64,000 bases of DNA from Neodiprion pinetum. Its lineage: Eukaryota; Arthropoda; Insecta; Hymenoptera; Diprionidae. Position 1 is the stretch's first letter; each line of letters starts with the position of its first letter. The position numbers were made by a program, and so were the translations under genes. Location of the stretch: NCBI RefSeq assembly GCF_021155775.2, contig NC_060232.1, forward strand, positions 10,321,251 to 10,385,250, read 5' to 3'. Positions 53,478 to 64,000 of the stretch are shown here, one piece after another. The notes beneath the pieces were generated by a model that did no database searches, was not told the origin of the DNA, and saw only the letters and a list, made by a program, of their open reading frames with translations.

Positions 53478-54242
53478 CAGCTGCTACGATCTAGGCCCAA
53501 GTAACAATAATAAAAAATGAATAATATTAATATTGATAATAGTAATAGTAACAATAATAATATTAATAATAATAATAATAATAATAGTAATAATGCTAAC
53601 GCTAATGATAATAAAATTGAAATCCTCATCGCTCCTCCTCTTACATTCTGGCTCTAGCAATACAACTCACAGTTGACAACTACTCTACTTGTAATAGTAA
53701 AATATAACAATACATATATACTCCATATTGCCGCACATTCAAAACAAACGTCGACGAATATTTTATAGCGACCAGGCTAGCGGAGTCATGTTGTAATGCG
53801 TTTAGTTCTCATGTATAGTGGTATTGCATTTTTAATAAGTAACTTCTCCTTATTAAGGATATCGTAATGTCTATTATTATCATCATAATATGTAGATACC
53901 TATTTTCCTACAAAAGATGCGAAAAAAAAAAATGAAAAATGAAAAGACAAAAAAAGATAAGTGAGAAAAAAAAACAAATAATTCCGATTAAACCTCTGTG
54001 ATATCGATACATAAATAAAAAAAAAAAAAAACAAATAAAAGAAAGAAAAAAAAGTTTAAAAAAAAACAAAAAGAAAAAAAAAACAATTGGAACAATTTCA
54101 CATATTTAATTAACGAGTTAGTAGTCACTAGAAGCAACATGCCAATATCTTCCTAAATGGCATTACAACATACTCCCAGAGCTGACCTTATGATGTGAAT
54201 GCTGCCATCCACTGAGAGATATTGTATTTTTTAAAAAATAAA
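53478..54242 (+). other. CNOT6: CNOT6 3' UTR (proximal part) with first good poly(A) signal
   Basis: Non-coding, very AT-rich sequence after the CNOT6 stop. It contains an AAT-type microsatellite at about 53503-53615, A-rich runs at 53930-54085, and an AATAAA at 54237-54242. Several later AATAAA motifs exist, so the 3' UTR could be much longer. Transcript data would be needed to place its end. Confidence 0.5.
53503..53615. repeat. AAT-type microsatellite in CNOT6 3' UTR
   Basis: Interrupted AAT/AATAATATT repeats starting 26 bases after the CNOT6 stop. On the minus strand they give a Leu-rich false open frame. Confidence 0.85.
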
Positions 54243-57200
54243 ACAAAAGTTGAACAAAAAATATAATAACAAACACGCTGTACCGGGCTGTGCGAAGTGA
54301 TTGGAGTTGACTTAAACAATTTCAGTACAAGTACAAATCTGTTCTTATTGGCCACGTATATTGATAATTGATAATGTTATCGTGTAAGAATGTAGGTAAT
54401 ATAATAGTATCAAGTGTAATTTATAAGTAATCATATAATGTAATAATGTTTTCACATACCACGGGTATCGGTCGTATCGTCGTATCGTCGTGCTTCTGAA
54501 TTTTTCGTTGATATCCATTTCACCAGCGATCGTTGGGTTCCATTAATTATTGTATAGCATGCCGTTCTAACTACTTCGCGTTGATCATTTAGTTACGTCC
54601 GAACGTACCAAGAGAAGCAAACAGACAGTAGTATTTTAATTCGTAGATTTGTTTTCAGAAATTCAAAAACCTTGCAGCCACAGTTTAAATGCTATTACAG
54701 ATTTTAATATTTTCTACTAATGATAAACATAATAATCATGTTATTAACAATAATAATAATAATAATTGTAACAGCAGAAACCGGTATACTTTTAGTTTTA
54801 GCAGTGGTGACGGTGACCCAATTTACGATTTAAAAAATCTCAATTACGTTACGTTTAGATGGATTAATATCCACATATTTACCATATGCTATGTGTATTT
54901 GATTATTTTCACTTACATTCTCTCCGACACATGACAAAGGGCCCACATGTTACGACTAGAACGAAAACGTCGTCTCAACAAATTAACCAACTGAATATAC
55001 CTATATATGTATATATGTTTACTAAAAATACAGTGCTTTTCAATCGCTTCAGCTTACATTGGATTTAACAGAATGGCAAGTTAAAATCTAGTACACAGAT
55101 TTGTATGTTGTAGATAAGAGAAATTGATCTCCGAAAATGAACCTGTTTAGCGGAATTAGTTATGCGTTGTTGAATACCTTTGAATAGTCGCGCGAATTTG
55201 CTGAAGTAGAATATACACTTCATAACTTCTTGATACGAAGACGCGTTGTGATGTTACCGCCTTGGTCACTGTAGCGTTGCTTTCGTTATTCCTACTCCTT
55301 TCTTCTCTGCATTGGCAATTCAAAATTTACATGACAATTATCATAGTGACAGATTAATTATAATCCCTTGTCATTCGTAGGACCAATTTATGTATTCAAT
55401 CCGGGTCTTTGTCGTTCGTACAGGTAAAATTGCATTGAGTTGTAATGCGTACCATAATGACCGGAGCTCAAAACTATAGAACAAAATACTTAATTCTTCC
55501 ATAATAATCTATTCGGGAAAACTAGACGGGTTATACTGTTACTATGCTAACAATTTTGATACAGATTGAAGAAAGAGAGGTTGAAGGTTTGAGGTCGAAG
55601 GTTTGATATCTAAAAATAAATTTTATACCCATAAGTTGAACGTAAGTTTCAAAAGAAACATGGCAAATTGTATAAATGCAGTACAGACACACACGTTGTA
55701 CAATGTAATAACTATTCACCGCGTTAAACTCACGTCTCCTGTCAACGGGCGTTGAAAACGGAAAAATTATCATTGTTAAGTAATGTATTAATAAAATTGA
55801 TATACCAAGTGTGGAAATGTGCAAAATTTTGTTGCACCTACAAACATAATATTAATTATATTATGTATTGTCAATGGATTTTTCAAAGATGAAGAAAAAT
55901 CAACTGCGAAATACTTTGATTAGCTCATAAATATTAGTTGTGTCCACACAATAATTGTAGTAAATGTTGTATAAAGTAGGCAATTGCATTATAGTTTGAA
56001 TAACTTGAGATATGGAGGACATTCTGTATTTATATATAACTGATTTGTTTTAAGTCTGATAAATAAGAGGGAAAAACCCAATCATTTTTCATATGCTAAT
56101 TTGATACTTGACATGTTACAAATTAGAATTATTTTTCAAACAAATTCAACATAGGTCATAATTTGAAATGTATTTTTCCTTTCCAAAATATTCAAACTTT
56201 TCTATCCATTCTACTCGTGTTTCATATGACAAAGATCACGAAGATCAGTGTAACTCATAACAGTCGTGCAATTAAGCTAAACAATAATTATATCTTCTAA
56301 TTACTTTCACATTTCTGCATCTCTTTCTTTTTCTTTCGCTTCACTTCCCCCCTTTTTTTTCTCTTTTTTTCATTTTACACACATACGTGAAATATTTGTA
56401 TTCACTTTTCATTTTTTTCTGAAATCTGAATTCTGCTTGTGCAAAAGCTCAATTCCTATTATTCTTATTATTACGTCAAGTGTAACGTACAACCTGCAAA
56501 CAATCAAGGTTCTTTAGGAATGTGCAATTATTATTGAATAATTTCGAGGAGACAGAAAAACATTTTTACGAAAAGACCTAAAAAACACAACGAGGGCCAT
56601 TCCATCTACATCCGGCAACTTGTCTAACCCGACCATCACTAATTGTTACCAGCCTTTTTTTCGTCAAGTTTGAAGTTCCAGGCACTCGTGTAACTTAACT
56701 GTTGCCTATTCTAACTGCAGTATAAACTTGAAATATAGTTCGGTAAGTTTCGAGGAGTGGCCGGATATCACTGGATTGACCTCTGCTTGAATATTTTTTG
56801 CACTCATTTTCAGTGCGAATCTCTTGATTTACGTTGAAAAATTTTTTGTTAATTCAGAAATGCTTTTATTATACATGTAAGAAGTACGTATACTTATGTT
56901 AGAAACCAATTTGCTCTCGGGCATTTTGGAAATAGGAGTAAGTCCATAATACGTTTCAGAATTAGTCTTGAGATCGTATTGAATTGCAATAACTGCAATG
57001 TGTCGTCTTAGAACTTTAGCACTGTGTTATTATAGGCGCACAAGTAACGTATTATTTCAATTTCTGCAACGGTTCCATCACAAATTATTTTAATACATGC
57101 TATATTACGGTAAACATGTAATTGAGCTACTGCTGGTATAATAAACCAGTAATTTAAACTTTTAACATAATCGTGCTGAATTAGATCCTTCGGTTTTTGA

Positions 57201-57403
57201 TAATATCAATGAGTTTTGTGAATGTGTTATAAAAAGGAAACATTTTTACTGGCTCATTTCATTTTGAGAAACCGATTGATTTTCAATTTATGTTGTAAAG
57301 ACAATGGAATGCTTAGTACGAAGTGATAGTTATCAACAATTGGTGAACAATTGTCGTTTTACTTTACTGAATCATTATATGCATAAGTAGACTTACCATA
57401 AAC

Positions 57404-57530
57404 TACACACACACACACACAAACACACACACACGCGTATATATTTATATATAAATATTATATTGTAATATATATGATAATATAATATTTATATATACAT
57501 GTATACATATATATATATATAAATATTATG
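57404..57530. repeat. CA then TA compound microsatellite
   Basis: About 30 bases of CA dinucleotides run into a long alternating AT stretch with TATATAAATATTATA palindromic blocks. Confidence 0.88.
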
Positions 57531-60500
57531 TATATCGTACGGTACCTTGCCGAAATTTTAGACGAATTCAACAAATTGTAAAGAAAAAGCATTTATATAA
57601 AATCGATGTATGTTCGCGCGATGTGTGATTCAGTGTGATTTTGTACAAACCGACTGGATTACGAAATTGATTGAATGTACAATGTTTTCATGAATGATAT
57701 ATGTCACTTATGCCAAGCTTATAAAACCTATTATATCATTATAATATTGGATCATCCTTACATAAAGTAAGTTTACTAAGTACCTTTTAATCTCTAATGT
57801 AATGGGATTACATTCGAATACGGTCTTCTTTTCTAATGATTTATTGATAATATTGAGATATACGTGAGAAATGGAACCATCATGGTCGATTGCGATTTTG
57901 CTTCAAGCGATTGATAATTATTTAACGTTGGCCAAAGTACATTATAGAGTCATACATATCTATAAGAGTACCATTCTTTGTTCCAGTGGAGTGGTCTCGC
58001 ACAATATTTATTTCGTTTGTTTCGCATGTAATCCCTTTTCATCGAGATTTAAAATCTAACATTAGAAAAAGTGAAATTGATGAAGAAAATTAAGCACATT
58101 AATTACCGCATTCACCAATGAAGCGACAAGTTTGAACTGAAAGTTTTTTTTATAGTAATATCACTTACGGTACGCTGCAGGTATTGAACACGCACTAAAT
58201 TTATACTGAAATCGCGGATGATGTGGTATACGTCGTAATCATATACAGCTGAAAATCTAAATGGAAATCAGTGAGCCACTTGACAATTTTTGATGACACG
58301 TTGACACTCATTGCTTGCTATGTTGCTAAACAGCAGTAATTCTTCTTCAAAACCCAGATTTCTTGTAACGAAATCTTCCAATTAAACATCAACAATAAGA
58401 TTCAATTGCATTTCTTCATTCGATTCATGATATACTATACAAATTCAATTACTTTTTTGCTGGTACCATAATAGTCATATTCCATCTTTATATTTTGAAT
58501 TGAAATTACGTATTATTAGTCACGAAAGGGACTGTTTTGTTAGTAAGTTAGTTTACGTATGCTTATCTCGTTTGAGGTAATAAATTCTCTACCTTCAAGT
58601 CTCACAATTAGCTACGATAATAACAAGTCTCTGCGGTAAAACAAAATGATCCATTCAGAAATAAATCTGTTGTAGAAATTTAGCATAAGTTTTATTGAAT
58701 AAATATCTATAAATTACATTGGCTCAAATAATATTTGAAATATAATCTGTGTACAGCATTGTGTAGTAATAAGCTAAAAGCAATATACAGAATGTCCCAC
58801 TTTGGACAGACTAGTTGTTTATCTCTGAGCCCAGAATCGTTATATGGATGAGTATTTTACACCAAAGTTTCATGGCATCATGGACTCAGTCAGTGATAAT
58901 GCTTTAACTTCTCAGAAATAGCTGCCAAGCGTCCATTTTTTGAAATTTGAATCCGGTTTTTTACTCCTTTTTGGCACAAAAGGTGCGTCCCTCGTCAAAA
59001 CAAGTTCAAATATGTTATAATTTTGAATATGTTTTCTACTGACATCATCACCATATCGCATATTTTTGAGCTGGCATTTTACAGATTTAGATTAACGATT
59101 CAATTCCACAAACAAGATATTAGAAAAAGAAACATAATATAATAGTTAAAAAGGAAAGATGAAAGTATGAAAACTAAAGTATGTAAAAAAGTACTCATAT
59201 ACAAAAGTATATGTTTGAATTTGTCCGGATGTGCGCTACAGCTTTTGTTCTAAAAAAACAAACGTGATTTCTGTATTAATCACCGAAGTAAATGATGCCA
59301 TAACATGTCTCTCCTTCAATCACGAAAATTTTATGTAAAACATTTTTTCGCTAACGCTCCTAGTTTCAGAGGTGTTTGACTGGTTTGTTAAAAATGGAAC
59401 AATGCTAGTATTAAAATTTCTCATCATTTATAAATTGTCAAATTTAAGGTATTGGTTAGCTGATATGCCTGATTGTGAAAGTGTCATCAACCGTGTGGCA
59501 GCAAATACTAGCCAAATATGATGATCAATGAATTGCTGTTCTCATTTAGATAAATACGAAAATATTCGAATGCACATGTGCAACCATGAATGTTGTACGA
59601 GTTACCTACTATGACTTTTCTACTTTCAATGACCAGTCGACAAAATTTTGGATCTAAGATCCGGCACTAGCTACTGGTATCAGTGATATGTATTTCATTT
59701 TATCTGTTGGGGAATATTTTTATTCTGGAAAATGAAATTCTTGGTAAACAATTTGTGCAAAAAGAACAATCGCTCTACTGTAAATAATTTGTAACTCCTT
59801 TGGATTCCCGAACAAACGCGAGAATCTTATAATTCGACATTTAATAGTAGAATCCTTGGTACACTGAGAATAATAGTCCTCTAGATTATAGTTATAAGTT
59901 TTTGATTAACATGGCCCAAATTCTTATTATGCCTTATTTTAAATCAAAGCATTTACTTACTTACTAATTACAGATCATTTATAAAGGTGATATCAAAAAC
60001 ATTTGGACAAAGTGCAATCAAATCCAGTTTCACGAGAGTTCCAAAGTTTTCGTGGTTTTATAGTGAGCAAATTTTTCGTTTCACTGAGTGCATATTGACG
60101 GCTGAAAAAGAAAATTTTGCAAAATTGGTTCAACATTTTTAGTACGAGATCTGAAAATGAAATAAAACCTATTTAGTATATTCGTTTTCACTTACCAATA
60201 CATCACTGCAATTTCAATGTGCATACGGCATTTTATTCTAGATATTATTAGGTAGATATATTTACTTAAATCAGTTGTTAGTTACTTCAATTATCAAAGT
60301 GATATCTTAAATAAGTTCAGAAACTTGTCATAGACGAATAGATTCATCACATGGCTCGTCAAATTTAACTTGATAACAAAATTACTTCAATGAATTATGA
60401 TCATTATTTAAAACTAGGGCAATGTTTTCAACAAGATTATTTCAATACAGTAATTTCTGAATGCATATTGTTCCACAGCAATTTCGTAATAGTCTTATGA

Positions 60501-61442
60501 ACTAATTACGGTTTTCACCAGATTCGTATTACTCACTGATATTATAAGCCAGTAGAGGATCTGTTTCTTCAATTAGGTCTCGCTTTAATATCTCTAACTG
60601 CTTCTTCATGTCAAGAGTTCAAAATTAATGTGTAGCAATTAATGAATTGTTCATAATGTTAAAACAAGAATTACATAAGTTGGAATATGCCACTATTAAC
60701 GTACCGTGTATTTTACCAACATTTTCGGATATTTGTTCTAACTTGTAATCTGAGTGAATAAACACAATTTTATTTACCCAATCGTAATAATGAATGTAAA
60801 TTTATGCCGTAATTAGAAGGAAAAAAACTGCGTTTGAACTCAAAGAAAATTTTGGTTAAACTTTGGCTATTGGATGGCATATACATATATGTACTCTTGA
60901 AATGAAGAAATTCCGTTTACAAAAAATACAACCGACTGAATTCGCGAGACCTGATCAAACGTTGAGCAATGTGAGTTGTAAAGGCATGTAAAAGAGAGAA
61001 TATAAATAAAACATAAAAGAACAAATTGAGATTAGATCTTGTCTGATCGATCCGTGGATTCATGTGTAATAGAATAGCTCTACTTGTTTTTAGAGTCGAT
61101 ATAATCCACTTTAGGGTGACTTGTACTTTATTTTCTATAAATGCAATTACCGCATATGAACTGCATTTACGTTATGATCGAATGTAACAATTTATCGAAC
61201 AAATAAACGGTAAATTAAACATACGCAATTGATATTCGATTTGTCCAAATTTGTCTAATTATACAGATTTAACCTTATATAGGAAATTTTTGTCAACAAC
61301 GCAAATAAAAGTGCTTTTCCTATCTTGCAGAGAGAATCTTATAAAACCTATGCAATGTGAAAAAGGTACGTGTGTTCGGGCATATTTCGATTCAATTCAA
61401 AGTCAAAACTGTTTACCATTTTTCATCATTTATATACACATG

Positions 61443-61448
61443 TTTATT
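61443..61448 (-). terminator. MRPS24: MRPS24 poly(A) signal
   Basis: TTTATT on the plus strand is AATAAA for the minus-strand gene, about 33 bases after the MRPS24 stop. This suggests a very short 3' UTR. Confidence 0.55.
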
Positions 61449-61480
61449 CTATTAATTTTCATCCGTATACACAATACTAT

Positions 61481-61770
61481 TTAAATATATTTGAAAATCA
61501 CATCTTTCCTGTCATCTACAGTTTGAAGCTCTAATTTAATTGGGCATTGGAGCCAATAACTGAGGAGTTCCTCTGTGTAACCAATTAGAAAATACATCTT
61601 CCTGGTAGCGATGCCTCGTCGAATGATTCCAGCAATTCTAATTATGTTATGCTGGCGTTTGATAATAACTTCGCTGACAAATAATGAATGCCATGTTCCT
61701 GTTACAAAACGACGGATGAAGACGTCTTCAAGTAAAGTTTCTGCCGGTCTGTTACCATCAGTCATGTTTG
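61481..61770 (-). CDS. MRPS24: MRPS24 exon 3 with stop
   Basis: Acceptor CTCTTCCCTCTAG on the minus strand. It reads NMTDGNRPAETLLEDVFIRR through to VIFKYI and TAA (61481-61483). The in-frame upstream codons before the acceptor (MFLILFLYLF) are intron sequence. Confidence 0.95.
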
Positions 61771-62580
61771 CTAGAGGGAAGAGGTAAAGAAATAAAATTA
61801 AAAACAATTATACAGAAGCAAATGAAATAATGTTGACTTGTTAAGACTGATATTACTGTTTGACATTCTCAGTCCCTTTCTTTCAAACTATTACAATGTC
61901 GTTTGTCTACCACGACAGTTTCAGAGACAGTTTTTTGAACAGGGGTAACATTTTACTACACACGATTCATGAGCATGAAGTTGGTACCATTGACACAATG
62001 AAGTACATGTTAACAATAGCTGGTTTGCAGCTATTGTTTCGATAAATAGAAGCATACTCACTTTGTACCTACGACTCCTGCAAACTAATTCTAAAGTAGC
62101 ATATGATCTATTTGTTTCTTTGATAATTCGTTACGCTCACACTAGTAACTTCAAGCCTGTATGAATTTAGCATCAAATGAATCCGCAAACACATAAAAAC
62201 TTAAATCTGAGTTCCGTACAAGTGTTCCACGAATTCCACCCCTTCCTGTGAGCGATGTAGTGAGGAGGATTGGCCATCTCATAGGTGAGTGGCCTGTCCC
62301 GCTTCGTCGTCACTCGATATCTGCCTGCCACTACTTTTGCAGCAACTGGTGTCACGTGGATTTGTCTTTGGATGCATGCTTTTTCTAACCCTGGAAGTGT
62401 CTGGGGAGAGTTATAGCTTTTAAAAGTGGTCTATGTTCAATCGAAGCGTTGCTAACTTCACTTAACCTCAAACATCGCTAATCACACAAAGTTTCTTAAA
62501 GCGAACCTAATTCGAATGGAATTCACTAACCATCATAATATGCTATTACTCACATTGCGGAGGCTCACTATTAGAGCCAT
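61481..62580 (-). CDS. MRPS24: MRPS24, mitochondrial small ribosomal subunit protein (uS3m), three exons
   Basis: Component of the mitochondrial ribosome small subunit. Minus-strand exons are 62580-62554, 62400-62220 and 61770-61481. GT-AG junctions and phases fit, giving 165 aa against 167 in human. The N-terminus MALIVSLRN joined to TLPGLEKACIQRQIHVTPVA resembles a mitochondrial import sequence. Residues 48-64 read TYEMANPPHYIAHRKGW, nearly the human block. The C-terminal exon has ETLLEDVFIRRFVTGTWHSL, KRQHNIIRIAGIIRRG, KMYFLIGYTEELLSYWLQCP and the ending DVIFKYI, all family signatures. It converges on CNOT6. The first exon is the least certain part because it is only 27 coding bases. Confidence 0.93.
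62220..62400 (-). CDS. MRPS24: MRPS24 exon 2
   Basis: Acceptor ACTCTCCCCAG on the minus strand, donor GTACGG. It encodes the end of the import sequence, the basic AGRYRVTTKRDRPLTYEM, and PPHYIAHRKGWNSWNT, the clearest MRPS24 signature. It ends one base into Ser, completed by exon 3. Confidence 0.92.
62554..62580 (-). CDS. MRPS24: MRPS24 exon 1 (start codon)
   Basis: ATG at 62580 on the minus strand gives MALIVSLRN, immediately followed by a perfect donor GTGAGT. In phase 0 with exon 2 it forms a hydrophobic, basic import-type N-terminus. The competing start in the same intron, MFE before GTTAAG near 62475, gives an acidic N-terminus and a poorer donor. Confidence 0.72.
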
Positions 62581-63270
62581 ATTCGTCTGTTCGTTATTCT
62601 TTCGTCCAGAACCTGCTATCGAACTTAGCCGCGTTCTTCGTTCCTTAGTTTGTGATGTTCTCGAAAGAATACCTGTGCGGATTAAGACGCGCCAACTAAA
62701 TCATAGTATAAATTCAGTGATGCGAACCACCGAAGTACAGAATATTGCCAAATGCGATTTGAGCTTAGAGCATATACTGTATATGCTCTAAGATAACAGC
62801 CGCCTGGCAGCGCTCCTAAGCTTATAATAAGCCTAAGCAACGTGGTACAAGTAAGCAAATCGAAATTCAAAATAATTCCAGTCTCTCCCCCGACCTGGAA
62901 ACAGATGAATGTGGAGATGCGCAGTATTGGATTGCGCAAGTATACTAGGCTTAGCAGCGCTACCGGGCGGCTGCCAAATATTGGCTCACCGCAAACCACG
63001 GGACTGGATAGGAGTTCGGTATCCTATCCTCTAATGTTCTTGGTACATATATTGACTGAAGAACATAAAGACTGATACCCCTGGATAAATTTGTGTGACC
63101 AGTTTTCGGCGGGCAAGTGGGGCCCAGGTGGGCCTGGGAGCGTCGAAGGGTTCTGCTCTATCGACTCTACCTAACGAGCTCGCACTGACATTCGTAGTAG
63201 CCAAAGTAGTGTCGGTATGAAAGCTTGAGATTGAGTTGGTACAAAGCGAGTACATAAGAGTACTTGTCAA
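62581..63270. other. Upstream region of MRPS24, no gene recognised
   Basis: Should contain the MRPS24 promoter (minus strand); I see no clear TATA box. It contains a 13-bp perfect palindrome pair at 62764-62792 with a 3-base loop, and an 8-bp-arm hairpin at 63006-63029. Open frames on both strands lack recognisable domains. Confidence 0.6.
62764..62792. repeat. Perfect 13-bp inverted repeat with 3-base loop
   Basis: CTTAGAGCATATA and its exact reverse complement are separated by CTG. It lies about 185 bp upstream of the MRPS24 start codon. Confidence 0.85.
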
Positions 63271-63329
63271 TTGCTATTTAGAACTGTCGATCAGCTCGAT
63301 CATCCCCGTGAGATAAAGCGTATCCGCGT

Positions 63330-63860
63330 CCACCGCCAACCATCCCCAACTACCTCCGAGCACCACCAACCACCATCAACCACCGCCGACCTCCTTTGTC
63401 CTCCTCGACCACCTCGGCCGACTCCGCTTCCTCTTCCGCCACCCCCTCGTCGTCGTCGTCGTCCTCGACCACCACCGATCACCGCTTACCGCCGCCAAAC
63501 ACCTCCTACAACCTCCTACCACCTCCGAACACCACCTGCCACCGCCAACCACCTCCTGCAACCGCCAACAAGCTCTGACCACCTCCTACCATTTCCGAAC
63601 ACCTCCTACCTCCCACTGCCGCCTCCGACCATCGCCGACCACCTTCTACCACCCCCTACCACCTCCTACCAGCGCCGGCCACCTCCTACCATTTCCGAAC
63701 TCCTCCAACCACCTCAGATCACCGCCGACCACCTACGTCCTCCTTGTCCATCTCGCCCCCCCCCCCCCCCCCCCCCCGCCGCGCTCACTCGTCGACCACG
63801 TCGTCCAAGTCCTCCGCGACCTCCGCCGATCACCGCCAACCACCGCCAAACACCTCCTAC
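63330..63860. repeat. CCN-rich degenerate minisatellite with 22-base C run
   Basis: Degenerate repeats of ACCACCTCCTACCACC/ACCGCC type over about 530 bp, with an uninterrupted C run at 63756-63777. Long Pro/Thr-rich frames on + and Gly/Arg-rich frames on - are by-products of the repeat. Near-identical 21-mers TTGACTGAAGAAYATAAAGAC flank the region at 63052 and 63862. Confidence 0.85.
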
Positions 63861-63937
63861 GTTGACTGAAGAATATAAAGACAGTTGCCCTAATGGGCTT
63901 TGGTGTAACAGCCGAAAGTCGTCGTGCGCTTGCGCTC

Positions 63938-64000
63938 CCTGAGATGTTTCAATGGTAGAGTTGAGAACTTATTGCAGACAATCAGAGGGTTCCGGATTTC
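63938..64000 (+). other. Partial tRNA-like sequence or SINE head at window edge
   Basis: TGTTTCAATGG with GGTAGAG at 63945-63960 resembles a tRNA A box/D loop. GGTTCCGGATT at 63988-63998 resembles a B box, at near-normal spacing. The D and acceptor stems are not convincing, and the 3' side is cut off by the window end. A tRNA-derived SINE is as likely as a tRNA relic. Confidence 0.35.

Larger units (their letters stand above)
54243..61480. other. AT-rich gap between converging CNOT6 and MRPS24
   Basis: No gene is recognised in about 7.2 kb. It may hold distal CNOT6 3' UTR; AATAAA motifs recur. Simple sequence includes AAT repeats (54747-54768) and a CA/TA microsatellite (57404-57530). All open frames are short and AT-driven. 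The end of the gap carries the MRPS24 poly(A) signal. Confidence 0.65.

Noticed and set aside
58790..59000. GAATGTCCCACTTTGGACAG-like sequence reminiscent of some transposon ends
   Set aside because: No inverted or direct partner and no coding remnant were found, so it cannot be supported as an element.
62460..62480. Alternative MRPS24 first exon reading MFE before GTTAAG on the minus strand
   Set aside because: It gives an acidic N-terminus unlike an import sequence. The exon at 62554-62580 has a perfect GTGAGT donor and a better presequence.
63271..63942. 223-codon Pro/Thr-rich ORF, and Gly/Arg-rich ORFs on the other strand
   Set aside because: They are translations of the CCN minisatellite. 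No start context, domain or splice structure supports a gene.

Overview
The window reads as nuclear DNA from an insect: AT-rich, CpG-tolerant, multi-kilobase introns with GT-AG borders, microsatellites and transposon remnants. The proteins look insect-like; Hymenoptera (perhaps a sawfly) is a weak guess from general character only. Three protein genes can be supported.

Gene 1 (+ strand, 14866-53477) is the 3' part of the CCR4-NOT deadenylase CNOT6/CNOT6L (Drosophila twin/Ccr4). Seven coding exons join in phase and give 385 residues plus the stop. They hold the end of the linker and the complete exonuclease-endonuclease-phosphatase (EEP) domain, with all expected catalytic motifs. The N-terminal leucine-rich-repeat exons are not visible and should lie upstream of base 1. 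The gene's introns fill most of the window: more than 14.8 kb, 13.8 kb, 7.6 kb, 15.6 kb, then three short ones.

Gene 2 (+ strand, 46321-50706) is YIPF5, a five-span membrane protein of early ER-Golgi traffic. It has two exons (260 aa) and lies entirely inside the 15.6-kb CNOT6 intron on the same strand. Its own intron carries a young-looking, 5'-truncated Penelope-like retroelement (47111-49892). This has a partial reverse transcriptase, a GIY-YIG endonuclease, near-identical inverted arms of about 870 bp, and a hammerhead-ribozyme-like core in each arm.

Gene 3 (- strand, 61481-62580) is the mitochondrial small-subunit ribosomal protein MRPS24 (uS3m family). Three exons encode 165 aa. It converges on the CNOT6 3' end across a gene-free AT-rich stretch of several kilobases.

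The rest is intron or intergenic DNA. It holds a foldback MITE (39809-40344), a candidate 1.7-kb inverted-repeat element (43274-44962) enclosing two CRE palindromes and a GC-rich minisatellite, a small inverted-repeat element (15318-15499), several microsatellites, and a CCN-rich minisatellite with a 22-base C run near the right edge. The right edge ends in a partial tRNA-like sequence that may be the head of a SINE. No CRISPR array, operon or bacterial feature is present.
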